Source: an uncultured Lachnospiraceae bacterium (GTDB lineage Bacteria > Bacillota > Clostridia > Lachnospirales > Lachnospiraceae). Taken from it: a DNA stretch of 35,654 nt. Below the pieces are notes generated by a model. That model saw nothing but the letters and a program-made list of their open reading frames with translations. It was not told where the DNA came from and did not search any database. The position numbers and the translations under genes were made by a program. The first letter of the stretch is position 1. Each line of letters opens with the position of its first letter. Shown here piece after piece: positions 15,898 through 25,030 of this stretch. The DNA lies in NCBI GenBank assembly GCA_910585545.1, contig CAJUFN010000021.1, positions 1 through 35,654 on the forward strand, read 5' to 3'.

Positions 15898-16383
15898 ATG
15901 ATTAGAATAAGGCCATATAAAGCTTCGGATGTAGATACGATATTATCATGGTGCCAAGATGAAAAAACATTTTATCAATGGACAGCAGGTATACTTGGTA
16001 ATTACCCTATAACACAAAATGAATTTTGTTTTGTTGAATCTCTAATGCCGTTTACTGCATTTGATGAAACTGGAATTGTTGGTTTTTTTACACTAAGGAA
16101 TCGTGATGAATCATTGGATGAATTACGCTTTGGATTTGTTATTGTAAATCCTTACAAGAGGGGAAAAGGCTATGGAAAAGCTATGCTCCATCTGGGCCTA
16201 AAATTTGCATTTGAAATATATAGAGCAAAAAAAGTATCATTGGGTGTTTTTGAGAATAATCTTCCGGCTTATTACTGTTATAAAGCAGTGGGGTTTAGCG
16301 ATGTAGCTCTTGATACAACAGAAAAATATTGTATTCTGGGTAAGGAATGGAAGTGCAAAGAATTGATTATGGAAAATAGATAG
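15898..16383 (+). CDS. GNAT-family N-acetyltransferase
   Basis: A 161-residue acetyltransferase of the RimJ/RimL-like style. The acetyl-CoA binding motif is NPYKRGKGYGKAMLHLGLKF (residues ~84-103), followed by the typical LGVFENNLPAYYCYKAVGF. The N-terminus, MIRIRPYKASDVDTILSWCQ, is normal. The ATG follows GAGAGGAAAA. It lies 35 bases after the SDR gene, probably in the same TetR-controlled transcript. The acetyl acceptor is unknown. No defect is visible. Confidence 0.88.
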   Translation: MIRIRPYKASDVDTILSWCQDEKTFYQWTAGILGNYPITQNEFCFVESLMPFTAFDETGIVGFFTLRNRDESLDELRFGFVIVNPYKRGKGYGKAMLHLGLKFAFEIYRAKKVSLGVFENNLPAYYCYKAVGFSDVALDTTEKYCILGKEWKCKELIMENR

Positions 16384-16534
16384 ATTCTAGTTTGTAGGTT
16401 TCCTGTTTTTTTGCGCCCATTTTTGGCATTTTCAAAAATCGCCAGTATTATGCCGTGCAAAGGAAGATAGAAAGAAATTCCCGCCTATTCCGGTTTGTGC
16501 GGTTTTGTAAGGAATAGTGAGGAGGTAAGTGATA

Positions 16535-17036
16535 ATGACAACATTTAGGACAATGCTGAAAAATGAAATGAAACTTTCTCTGCGGGATATGAATATGTTC
16601 ATATTTGCAATTGATATACACAATCTATTCTGTGACATCGTTTATACTGCTTTATATCGTTTCAGCAGTTTTTTTGGAGTTCGTATCAGTGGTTCCATCG
16701 TTGCTTTTCTTGGCAGCTATCTATTGGTTATGTTGTCAATATTCAGTATCGGTATGATGGTGGGCGGCATTTCTCCGAACTCTCAGACAGCGAGTGGATT
16801 GCAAGCCTGCTTTATTTCCCAATGCTTATTTTTTCAGGAGCAACCCTGCCGTATGAGGTAATGCCGGAGGCAATGCAAAAAATAGTGGATATTCTGCCTT
16901 TAACGCAAGGAATAAAATTTTTAAAAGCTACTTCGTTAGGATTTCCGATAGAAAACACTTTTGTTCCAATGACCGTTATGGTGTACTTGCCGTCATTTGT
17001 ATCGGAGTATCCTTTTGCTTTTTCAAATGGGAGTAG
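16535..17036 (+). pseudogene. Decayed ABC-2 transporter permease
   Basis: It starts properly (ribosome binding site GAGGAGG; MTTFRTMLKNEMKLSLRDMN), then jumps from FAI into out-of-place sequence, so most of the first half is deleted. It continues with FLGSYLLVMLSIFSIGMMVG and shifts frame near 16800 to LLYFPMLIFSGATLPYEVMP, then LPLTQGIKFLKATSLGFP. A further one-base shift near 16985 is needed to reach the natural ending LAVICIGVSFCFFKWE with TAG at 17034-17036. These are the hallmarks of an ABC-2 drug-exporter permease. Its ATPase partner is not found, and the broken gene is presumably nonfunctional. Confidence 0.85.
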
Positions 17037-17096
17037 TAAGTAATGCCGAGTGGCTATTGTTTTATTTTATGTGTTTAACCGGAGTTAGGAGGTTTT

Positions 17097-17624
17097 ATGA
17101 AAAAAATCAGTTTGTTTATAGCGATGAGTCTTGACGGATATATCGCAGATAGTAAAGGTAGTGTTAATTGGCTGAATGGACAGGATAATGATGATAATGT
17201 TGACGTATATTCTGACTTTGTGAAAGAGATTGATACTGTAATAATGGGGTGGAATACCTATCATCAAATTGTTACTGAACTTTCGCCAGATGAGTGGATA
17301 TATGATGATCTTACAACCTATGTTGTAACGCACAACCCCCAAGCATCTTCTGACAAAGTTCATTTTACCAATGAAAATCCCATTGAGTTGTTAAAAAAAT
17401 TACGGGAAGAAAATGGAAAAGGTATTTGGATATGTGGTGGAGCAAACCTAATCCAACAGTTAGTTAGAGAAGATATGATTGATTGTTATTATATTACTGT
17501 TATTCCAACAATTTTGGGTTCAGGTATTCGGCTTTTTGAAAAAGCAGACCATGAAATTAAGTTGAGGTTGCTAAAAACACAGTCGTATAATGGCATGACA
17601 GATTTAATCTACGCAAAAAGATAA
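17097..17624 (+). CDS. Dihydrofolate reductase-like (RibD C-terminal family) protein
   Basis: A 175-residue protein of the DHFR/RibD_C fold: start MKKISLFIAMSLDGYIADSK, then TVIMGWNTYHQIV for the nucleotide-binding helix, KGIWICGGANLIQQLVREDM for the conserved GGxxL loop, and YITVIPTILGSGIRLFEK. Such proteins are NADPH-dependent reductases of unknown substrate (YwjB/YyaP-like), distinct from the housekeeping FolA. The ATG follows TTAGGAGG. It stands after the broken permease and before an inverted repeat. It appears intact. Confidence 0.88.
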   Translation: MKKISLFIAMSLDGYIADSKGSVNWLNGQDNDDNVDVYSDFVKEIDTVIMGWNTYHQIVTELSPDEWIYDDLTTYVVTHNPQASSDKVHFTNENPIELLKKLREENGKGIWICGGANLIQQLVREDMIDCYYITVIPTILGSGIRLFEKADHEIKLRLLKTQSYNGMTDLIYAKR

Positions 17625-17686
17625 AATTCAGTATCACGATTAGCCCCATTGTGGAATAGAAGAACTAATAGTGCTATGACACAGCA

Positions 17687-17721
17687 GAGGACTTGGAAGG
17701 TTAGAAACCTTGCAAGTCCTC
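17687..17721. repeat. Imperfect 16-bp inverted repeat
   Basis: GAGGACTTGGAAGGTT and AACCTTGCAAGTCCTC are arms with one G-G mismatch and a 3-base loop. No T run follows on either strand. It could stop transcription weakly or be a mobile-element end. The ~280 bases around it (17625-17904) contain no convincing gene. Confidence 0.5.
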
Positions 17722-17857
17722 TTGGCTGTATAAAAGCAATTGTTTCCTGCAGGATGCCGACAAATTCCTTCAATGCCGCTTCTTGTATTTGGGAATTAGT
17801 CAATTCTGCCCGTTCTGTTCTTTTCAGAAATGTTCTTCCTATGCTTCAAGCTTGTAA

Positions 17858-17889
17858 AAATTTTGGGTGCAAAAATAATGATAGCACCC
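17858..17889 (-). terminator. Terminator of the MerR gene
   Basis: Read on the minus strand, GGGTGC (17889-17884) pairs with GCACCC (17870-17865) and is followed by AAAATTTTT. It is about 15 bases after the MerR stop. Confidence 0.65.
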
Positions 17890-17904
17890 ATTCAAAAATT
17901 CTTT

Positions 17905-18690
17905 TTAACGACAGCAGCAATCGTTAATAGGAATTTCAATCTGTATAATATAATCTTCAATCCGATCAATGACATTTTCATTAATTCCCATTTCGTAGGA
18001 AAATCCATGAAGAGTGAGTTTATGTTGTTTAGCATAATCAAGAATTTCCTGATACCGCCTTGAGATACCTTCCCATTTCCCTTGATGGAAAGCTCGCAGG
18101 TATTTTCCGCTGGGCATGATGTGCAGGCCGCTCTGATATGGAAGAAAAGGAATTTCAATAAAAAGTTTGGAATAATCGTCAAAGCAGCCATTTAGCAGGC
18201 TGCTGACAGAGATCATGGAACCATAAGAGGCTTTATGGAGACGTCCAAGCTGGTATCTTTCAGTTTCGGCAGTGATCAGTTCCACTTCTTGTTCGAAGGT
18301 AGTATCCTGGTCTACATCTACCGTAACCAGACAGCGTTCCTCCTTTTCAACGATGCTGATTTCGGATAAGTCCATGGATAGCAGAGTGTTCATGTTCTGG
18401 TGATGTGTACATAAAGTTGTCCGGATTGCCTGCAGATGAGCAATCTGCATATCAAGGGTTGTTATTTTTTCTTCCAGAAGATGTTTTAAGTTGCCGGCGG
18501 ACCGGTTTTTCATGAAATCCTGTATTTCAGGAATGGAAACATCCAGTTCCCGTAAAAGGAGGATGGTTTCAAGGATAGGACTTTGAAAGTAAGTGTAACA
18601 GCGGTATCCATTTTCAGGATTGATGATGGCCGGCTTGAACAGCCCAATCTCATCATACCACATAAGTGTTTTCTTATTGATGCCGTGCCA
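17905..18690 (-). pseudogene. MerR-family regulator lacking its 5' end
   Basis: The frame starts within the MerR DNA-binding domain: HGINKKTLMWYDEIGLFKPA, NPENGYRCYTYFQ, then the helix LETILLLRELDVSIPEIQDF. A coiled dimerisation helix follows (LLEEKITTLDMQIAHLQAIR). The C-terminal half is a GyrI/BmrR-like effector domain (YGSMISVSSLLNG, LHIMPSGKYLRAFHQGKWEG). About 12-15 N-terminal residues, including the first helix and the start codon, are missing because the sequence switches to MATE-gene DNA near 18685. Full-length relatives bind drug-like ligands and control neighbouring efflux genes. Confidence 0.8.
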
Positions 18691-19965
18691 ACAATTGCAA
18701 TGACAGTGTTTATGTCTTTTTACACAATGGTAGACGGCCTGTTTGTGTCGAACCTGATTGGCACAAATGCGCTCTCGGCAATTAATTTGACGGCACCGAT
18801 CATTCAGTTCGTGACAGCTATCTCCACCATGCTTGCCACCGGTGGCAGCGCGGTCATTATGAAAAAGATGGGGGAGCAGAAAGACGAAGAGGCCAAGGAG
18901 GACTTTACTCTCTTGATTTTAGTGAATGTCATTGTGGGGATTGTCATGTGTGCGGCAGGGTACTTAGCTATGGACCGTATTTTTGCAGGGATGAATCTTT
19001 CTGCAGATGTAGAAGGATATTGTGTGGAATATTTAAGCCGGTATCTGATATTTACAGTGCCAATCCTTCTGATGAATAATTTTACACTTTACATGATTGC
19101 CAGTGAAAAGGCCAGCCTTGCCCTAGTCTGTTCTGTAACAGGCGGTGTCTTGAATATGGTGCTTGATTATGTGTTTATTGCCGGATTCGACATGGGAATC
19201 AGTGGGGCGGCAGTTGCGACGGGGCTGGGATATTCGGTGACAGCGGTTGTGGGATTGTTTGTTTTTAGCCAGAAAAAGAGCCTTTTGCATTTCAAGAAGC
19301 CTGTGCTTCGGTTTAAAGTTCTTACAAATGCAGCTACAAACGGATGCTCGGAGATGGCGACTGCACTTGTTACAGGGATTATCACAATGATGTTTAACTG
19401 GACGATGCTGCATTATGTGGGCGAGGATGGGGTTGCTGCGGTTACCATTATCATGTATGTTCTGATGTTTGCAAGCTCTCTTTATACAGGGTATTCTTAT
19501 GGTGTGGCTCCGATGCTCAGTTATTATTATGGGGAACAGAACCACGAAAAGCTGAAGAAGCTGGTTGCAGTCAGCATGAGAGTGATTGCAGGGATTCCCC
19601 TTGTGACGGTCGCGGCTTCTTTGCTTCTGACAAGGCCGCTGGTGTCTGTTTTTGCCCGTCCGGATAATCCGGTGTATGATCTGGCGGTAACTGGAAATAG
19701 AATCTGTACGATTGCGCTGTTCTTTATCGGCTTTAATATATTTGCAAGTGGGATGTTTACTGCATTATCCAATGGAGTGGTTTCGGCTGTTCTGGCATTT
19801 TCAAGGTCGTTTGTGTTTATGCTGATTACTATGATCGTGCTTCCGCTTATTTGGGGCGTGAACGGAATCTGGCTGGCAACACCTGTGGCGGAATTGATGG
19901 CGCTTGCATTATCCGTTTTTATGTTCTTAAAATATAGGAATAGGTATGGTTATCATTTTTGCTAA
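18680..19965 (+). pseudogene. MATE-family efflux transporter lacking its 5' end
   Basis: From AVPTIAMTVFMSFYTMVDGL (the MATE first-helix region) the frame runs intact to the end through about eleven membrane helices. It includes NLIGTNALSAINLTAPI, MLATGGSAVIMKKMGEQ, FIAGFDMGISGAAVATGLGY, YSYGVAPMLSYYYGEQNHEK and GVNGIWLATPVAELMAL. MATE proteins export cationic drugs by Na+ or H+ exchange. The first ~20-25 residues and the start codon are absent. The upstream frame that opens at 18583 is antisense to the MerR gene, so it does not supply a natural start. Met codons at 18702 or later would give a truncated first helix. Probably inactive. Confidence 0.8.
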
Positions 19966-19989
19966 TTTGGAATAAAAGGCGGTATAACC

Positions 19990-20145
19990 ATGAAAAATAA
20001 AATGCTCTCCCAAAGTGTTGCTGATAGTATCCTATCTATGATAACCATAGAAAAGCGTTTTTCTGCTGGGGATAAACTTCCAAACGAAATAGAATTGTCA
20101 GAGAAACTTAATGTAAGCCGTACAACATTGCGGGAAGCAATAAGA
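19990..20145 (+). pseudogene. GntR-family DNA-binding stub
   Basis: Only the winged helix-turn-helix remains: SQSVADSILSMITIEKRFSA, GDKLPNEIELSEKLNVSRTT, LREAIR. After residue 52 the frame passes straight into chloramphenicol-acetyltransferase-like sequence. The effector domain of FadR-type regulators is missing. Confidence 0.8.
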
Positions 20146-20507
20146 ACAAATGAAACTTTAGCACTTGCAATAAGCAGGTGCTTTTCTTTTACATTCTCTT
20201 TTGTGTATGCAGTAACGAAATGTGCGAATGAAATTGAGGAGTTTCGCTGCCGATTTGTGGAGGGGAAACCTGCCATTTTTGAAACAATTAATATATCATT
20301 TACATATCTTGATGAGACTACAGAACTTTTTTAAGTGGTTAATGTTCCTATGAAGGAAACAATTGAAGATTATGTTGCTTTAGCAAAGAAGACAGAGGAA
20401 AGGTCTATATGCCTTTTTCAATACAAGTGCATCATTCGTTTGTTGATGGAGTACATATTGGAAAACTTGTGGAAAAGTTGCAGTGCTATTTAGACTGTTT
20501 TGAGTAG
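20146..20507 (+). pseudogene. Degraded chloramphenicol acetyltransferase
   Basis: Pieces of a CAT protein are in order. FSFVYAVTKCANEIEEFR and PAIFETINISFTYLDETTELF come first, then TAA (20332-20334) where the family has Lys, then VVNVPMKETIEDYVALAKKT in the same frame. A deletion of roughly 60-80 residues and a frame change follow, and then MPFSIQVHHSFVDGVHIGKL up to LDCFE and TAG at 20505. HHSFVDG is the CAT active-site signature with the catalytic His. The 5' end is replaced by the GntR stub. CAT acetylates chloramphenicol using acetyl-CoA; this copy cannot work. Confidence 0.85.
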
Positions 20508-20810
20508 GTGGTTGTATGTTACAGAAACAAGCTTAATTGCTCACTATCTTGGATATAATGATAGAATATTAAGCATCAGCAATTGTCATAATTTCCTAAA
20601 AGATGGTCTGTTTCATTAATAGAAATCCTAATTTTGCCAAAAGTGTTGAAAGAAAATATATAGAAGGTATAATAGTACATATGAAAAATTGACAGAAAAT
20701 ATATAGAATATATTAAATATAAAAGTATTTTCTTCGTTTGTTTGAAAGGATTTATTAAAAATAAAAAGGTGACTTTTGAGACGGCATATGAGGCAGGGAT
20801 ATTTTGGCAA
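20508..20810. other. Non-coding AT-rich spacer
   Basis: About 300 bases between the dead CAT gene and the tracrRNA terminator. No protein-like frame, strong hairpin or repeat is visible. Confidence 0.6.
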
Positions 20811-20920
20811 ATAAAAAGCCTGTAAAAACAGGCTTTTCCACACACTGTGGGTCGCATGTGCGACGATTTGAATAAATTCTTATTTGAACTTATGATGTAA
20901 TTTAGTATGGTACTAAACTT
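20811..20920 (-). ncRNA. tracrRNA of the type II-A CRISPR system
   Basis: The plus strand at 20882-20918 resembles the CRISPR repeat along its whole length, sharing ATGATGTAA (20892-20900) and GTATGGTACT (20905-20914). The minus-strand RNA is therefore an anti-repeat: UUACAUCA pairs with UGAUGUAA of crRNA, then a bulge, then UUCAAAU with GUUUGA. Downstream come a GAAU/AUUC mini-stem (20879-20870), a perfect GUCGCA/UGCGAC hairpin (20864-20851), a CCACA/UGUGG hairpin (20850-20838) and a perfect 10-bp AAAAGCCUGU/ACAGGCUUUU terminator (20837-20814) ending in U. Length is about 110 bases. It guides RNase III crRNA maturation and Cas9 loading. Confidence 0.93.
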
Positions 20921-20926
20921 AATAAA

Positions 20927-20955
20927 AGTATAATTTAAAATTTAAAGTATGTCAA
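20927..20955 (-). promoter_or_regulatory. tracrRNA promoter
   Basis: On the minus strand TTGACA (20955-20950), a 17-bp spacer and TATACT (20932-20927) form a near-perfect promoter. Its start site would be near 20920, just before the anti-repeat. It points away from cas9. A plus-strand TATAAT at 20929-20934 overlaps its -10 box and could be the cas9 -10. Confidence 0.85.
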
Positions 20956-20982
20956 TAAAAAGTAAAACAAATGGAGGGTTTT

Positions 20983-23900
20983 ATGGGGCAGGATTATTTT
21001 TTTGGATTGGATATGGGAACGGGTTCTCTTGGATGGGCAGTAACAAATGACAAATATGAAGTATTGAGAAAACATGGAAAGTCATTGTGGGGTGTTCGAT
21101 TATTTGAAAGTGCGAATACTGCAGAGGAAAGAAGAGGGTTCCGGACAGCAAGAAGAAGGTTAGACAGACGAAATTGGAGGCTACAGGTATTACAAGAATT
21201 ATTTGCAGAAGAGATTGCAAAAGTTGATCCGGGTTTCTATTTGCGCATGAAAGAAAGTAAATACTATCCGGAAGACAAGAGAGACCTGGAAGGAAAATGT
21301 CCAGAACTGCCGTATGCGTTGTTTGTAGATGAAGATTTTACGGACAAGGACTATCATAAACAATTTCCAACCATTTATCATTTGAGGAAAAGGTTGATGG
21401 AGACAGAAGATACACCAGATATACGTCTGATTTATTTGGCGTTTCATCATATATTAAAACATAGAGGTCATTTCTTGCTTTCCGGTAGCATTGATAAAAT
21501 TAAAGAGTTTAAAACTACATTTTCACAGATGATAAAGAATGTGGAAAATGAGGAATTGGATTTTGGATTAACGGTGGATGATGAGAATTATTTGGTTATC
21601 GAAACTATTTTAAAAGATAGAGAGCTTACGAAGAGCGCTAAAAAATCACAATTATGCAAAAGGCTTGGAGCGAAGACCGCTTGCGAAAAGGGAATTTTGA
21701 ATTTAATTGTAGGCGGGAAGGTAAAATTAAAAGATATTTTTAATAATAGAGATTTGGAAGAATGTGAGAGACCGGCAATATCATTTTCGGATAATGGGTA
21801 TGATGATTATATCGGGGTTGTAGAAGCAGAATTAGGCGAGCAATATTATATTATTGAATCTGCAAAAGCCGTATATGATTGGACTGTGTTAGCAGATATC
21901 TTGAAAGACAGTCAGTCGATCTCAGAAGCGAAGGTAAAGGTTTATGAAAAACATAAAAAGGATCTTGCATATTTGAAAGAGATTGTGAAAAAGTATTTGC
22001 CGAAAGAAGAATACAACAGAGTTTTTGTAAAAACAGAGGGTAAATTGTGTAATTATTGTGCTTATATAGGAATGGCGAAGAAAAATGGTAAGAAAGTTGA
22101 TTTGCAAGGGAAGCAATGCAGTCGGGAGGAATTTTATGAATTCCTTAAGAAAAATGTTTTGATGAAGTTAAAGAGTATGGAAGTTGAGGAGAACATTTAT
22201 TCATACTTAGAGGAAGAGGTGGAAAGGGAGAGTTTTCTTCCAAAGCAGGTGAATAAAGATAATGGTGTAATTCCCTATCAAGTCCATCAATATGAATTGG
22301 AAAAAATGATAGAAAACCTTGTGGATAAGATTCCATTTTTGAAAGAAAATGGAGAGAAAATCAAGCAACTATTTGCGTTTCGCATACCTTATTATGTAGG
22401 ACCGTTAAATAAGAATGCTGATGCGGAGTACCATAAATTTTCATGGGCAGTCAGCAAGAAGGATGAGAAGATTTATCCTTGGAATTTTGCAGAAGTGATT
22501 GATGTGGAAGAAAGTGCAGAAAAGTTTATTCGTCGCATGACAAATAAATGTACATATTTGTATGGGGAAGATGTTCTTCCGAAAGATTCGCTTCTATATA
22601 GCAAATTTATGGTATTGAACGAGTTGAATAACCTTAGATTAAATGGGGAAAAAATTTCTGTTGAATTAAAGCAGAAGATATATGAGGAGGTATTTCAGTG
22701 CTATCGTAAGGTAACTCAGAAAAAATTAAAAAACTATTTGATTCGGGAAGGTATTGTAGGGAAAGAGGTTGAATTTTCAGGTATAGATGGTGATTTTAAA
22801 GCATCATTGACGGCATATCACGATTTTAAAGAAAAATTAACCGGAGCAAAGTTAAGCCAGAGAGATATAGAGGGAATCATTTTAGATATTGTATTATTTG
22901 GAGATGATAAAAAACTTTTGAGGAAAAGGATTGATAAGAAGTTTGAAGATTTAACAGATAAGCAGAAAAAAAGTATTTGTGCTATGTCTTACAAAGGGTG
23001 GGGAAGATTATCTAAGAAATTCTTGGAAGAGATTGTAGCTCCGGCACCAGAAACGAAAGAGGGATGGAACCTTATTACGGCTCTGTGGGAAACAAATGAT
23101 AATTTGATGCATCTTTTAAGTAAAGAGTATGCTTTTACAGAGTCACTGGAAGAATTTAATCATGGGAAAAAAGAAATCAACTTATCTTATAAAACAGTGG
23201 AAGAATTATATGTGTCTCCGTCAGTAAAACGTCAGATTTGGCAGACGCTTAAAGTGGTAAAAGACATTGAGAAAATAATGGGTGGTAAACCTAAAAGAGT
23301 ATTTGTGGAGATGGCTAGAGAAAAGCAAGAAAGTAAACGTACAGAATCCCGAAAGAAACAGCTCCAAGACTTGTATAAAGCCTGTAAAAATGAAGAACGA
23401 GACTGGATTGCTGAACTAGGGAATTATGAAGACCATCAGTTAAGAAGTGATAAGTTATATCTGTATTATACACAAAAGGGACGTTGTATGTATTCGGGAG
23501 AAATTATTCCTATAGGTGAATTGTGGGATAATACGAAATATGATATTGACCATATTTATCCACAATCGAAAACTATGGACGATAGTTTGAATAATCGTGT
23601 GCTCGTGAAAAAAGTGTATAATGCGAATAAGTCAGATACATATCCAATAGCAAAAGAAATTAGAGAAGCAAGAAGTCCGTTTTGGAAATCTTTATTAGAA
23701 GGAGGATTCATTTCAAAAGAAAAATATGAACGATTGATCCGTAAGGAAGAGTTTACTGCAAACGAACTTGCAGGATTCATTGAAAGACAGATTGTAGAGA
23801 CGAGACAGGGAACAAAGGCTGTGGCAGAGATTTTAAAACAGGTATTGCCGGAGACAGAAATTATATATGCAAAAGCAAAGACAGTTTCACAGTTTAGACA

Positions 23901-25029
23901 AGCATATCAAAAGGATACAGCTTTTATGAAAGTGCGTGAAATGAATGATTTGCATCATGCAAAAGATGCTTATTTGAATATTGTTGTAGGAAATACTTAT
24001 TATGTAAAATTTACAAAAAATGCAGCATGGTTTATAAAAGAAAATCCGGGTCGCACGTACAACTTGGAGAAAATGTTTACTAGCAAATATGATGTTGAGA
24101 GAAATGGAGAACTTGCCTGGAAATCCGGCAGTCAAGGTACTATTGTTACTGTTAAGAAGCAATTGTCAAAGAATAATATTTTAGTGACAAGAAAAGCGTA
24201 TGAGGTAAAAGGTGGATTATTCGATCAGCAGATTATGAAAAAGGGCAAAGGGCAGATTTCGATTAAAGGAAGTGACGATCGACTGTCTAATATTGAAAAA
24301 TACGGTGGCTATAATAAGGCGACGGGAGCTTATTTCATGCTTGTAAAATCAAAGGATAAAAAAGGAAATGAAATAAGGACGATAGAGTTTATTCCATTGT
24401 ATTTGAAACATGTGATTGAGAAAAGCGAGGAAGATACGTTAGAGTATCTGAGACAGGAGAGAAATTTAAAAGAACCAGAGATACTCATTAAAAAAATCAA
24501 GACAGATACTTTATTTAAAGTAGATGGTTTTAAAATGTGGTTGTCTGGAAGAACCGGTGAACAATTGATATTTAAGAATGCGAACCAATTGCTTTTATCA
24601 GCGGAAGACTGCCAAACGCTAAAGAAAATTGTAAAGTTTAATTTGAGGAGAAAAGAAAATAAAAATGTGAAGATAACAGAAAAAGATGGTATTGATGAAA
24701 ATATGCTTGTACAGTTATACAACACGTTTTTATGGAAGATTAAAAACACAATATATGGAGTGAGATTATCCGCTCAGGAAAAAACATTAGAGGAAAAACG
24801 GAATACTTTTCTTGGACTTGAGTTGGAGGAGAAGAGTCTTGTTTTATATGAAATTTTGCATATGTTCCAGTGTCAGAGTGGTTCTGCAAACTTAAAGGCA
24901 ATTGACGGTCCTGGGAATGCAGGTATTTTGAAGATGAGCAATAATATTACAAAATGTAAACGGATTTCTATAATAAATCAATCTCCGACAGGAGTTTATG
25001 AACAAGAGATTGATTTGTTAGGAATATAA
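20983..25029 (+). CDS. cas9: Cas9, type II-A RNA-guided endonuclease
   Basis: A 1,348-residue Cas9. RuvC-I has Asp10 in FFGLDMGTGSLGWAV. The arginine-rich bridge helix is ERRGFRTARRRLDRRNWRLQ (~residues 49-68). RuvC-II has Glu776 in RVFVEMAREK. The HNH domain includes GRCMYSGEIIP and His857 in YDIDHIYPQSK, followed by LNNRVLV. RuvC-III has His992 and Asp995 in LHHAKDAYLNIVVG. All catalytic residues are present, so it should cut both strands of tracrRNA:crRNA-matched DNA. The ATG at 20983 follows GGAGG; an ATG at 20971 overlaps that site. It begins the cas9-cas1-cas2-csn2 operon, with cas1 starting one base after its stop. The PAM cannot be read from sequence. Confidence 0.97.
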   Translation: MGQDYFFGLDMGTGSLGWAVTNDKYEVLRKHGKSLWGVRLFESANTAEERRGFRTARRRLDRRNWRLQVLQELFAEEIAKVDPGFYLRMKESKYYPEDKRDLEGKCPELPYALFVDEDFTDKDYHKQFPTIYHLRKRLMETEDTPDIRLIYLAFHHILKHRGHFLLSGSIDKIKEFKTTFSQMIKNVENEELDFGLTVDDENYLVIETILKDRELTKSAKKSQLCKRLGAKTACEKGILNLIVGGKVKLKDIFNNRDLEECERPAISFSDNGYDDYIGVVEAELGEQYYIIESAKAVYDWTVLADILKDSQSISEAKVKVYEKHKKDLAYLKEIVKKYLPKEEYNRVFVKTEGKLCNYCAYIGMAKKNGKKVDLQGKQCSREEFYEFLKKNVLMKLKSMEVEENIYSYLEEEVERESFLPKQVNKDNGVIPYQVHQYELEKMIENLVDKIPFLKENGEKIKQLFAFRIPYYVGPLNKNADAEYHKFSWAVSKKDEKIYPWNFAEVIDVEESAEKFIRRMTNKCTYLYGEDVLPKDSLLYSKFMVLNELNNLRLNGEKISVELKQKIYEEVFQCYRKVTQKKLKNYLIREGIVGKEVEFSGIDGDFKASLTAYHDFKEKLTGAKLSQRDIEGIILDIVLFGDDKKLLRKRIDKKFEDLTDKQKKSICAMSYKGWGRLSKKFLEEIVAPAPETKEGWNLITALWETNDNLMHLLSKEYAFTESLEEFNHGKKEINLSYKTVEELYVSPSVKRQIWQTLKVVKDIEKIMGGKPKRVFVEMAREKQESKRTESRKKQLQDLYKACKNEERDWIAELGNYEDHQLRSDKLYLYYTQKGRCMYSGEIIPIGELWDNTKYDIDHIYPQSKTMDDSLNNRVLVKKVYNANKSDTYPIAKEIREARSPFWKSLLEGGFISKEKYERLIRKEEFTANELAGFIERQIVETRQGTKAVAEILKQVLPETEIIYAKAKTVSQFRQAYQKDTAFMKVREMNDLHHAKDAYLNIVVGNTYYVKFTKNAAWFIKENPGRTYNLEKMFTSKYDVERNGELAWKSGSQGTIVTVKKQLSKNNILVTRKAYEVKGGLFDQQIMKKGKGQISIKGSDDRLSNIEKYGGYNKATGAYFMLVKSKDKKGNEIRTIEFIPLYLKHVIEKSEEDTLEYLRQERNLKEPEILIKKIKTDTLFKVDGFKMWLSGRTGEQLIFKNANQLLLSAEDCQTLKKIVKFNLRRKENKNVKITEKDGIDENMLVQLYNTFLWKIKNTIYGVRLSAQEKTLEEKRNTFLGLELEEKSLVLYEILHMFQCQSGSANLKAIDGPGNAGILKMSNNITKCKRISIINQSPTGVYEQEIDLLGI

Positions 25030-25030
25030 G

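Noticed and set aside
17687..17721. The inverted repeat as a Rho-independent terminator
   Set aside because: No T run follows on either strand, so it is listed only as a repeat.
17609..17803. Minus-strand 64-residue frame around the inverted repeat
   Set aside because: No ribosome binding site or recognisable family; the frame spans a hairpin and is likely chance.
18583..18680. An ATG at 18583 giving a 460-residue MATE protein
   Set aside because: The first ~32 codons are antisense MerR sequence with no ribosome binding site; the real 5' end is lost.
20146..20334. The GntR-CAT frame as a genuine 114-residue regulator
   Set aside because: The second half matches CAT sequence and continues past the stop with more CAT pieces, so it is a chimera of fragments.
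20628..20857. Minus-strand frames upstream of cas9 as small genes
   Set aside because: They run through the tracrRNA terminator and AT-rich spacer and have no ribosome binding site.
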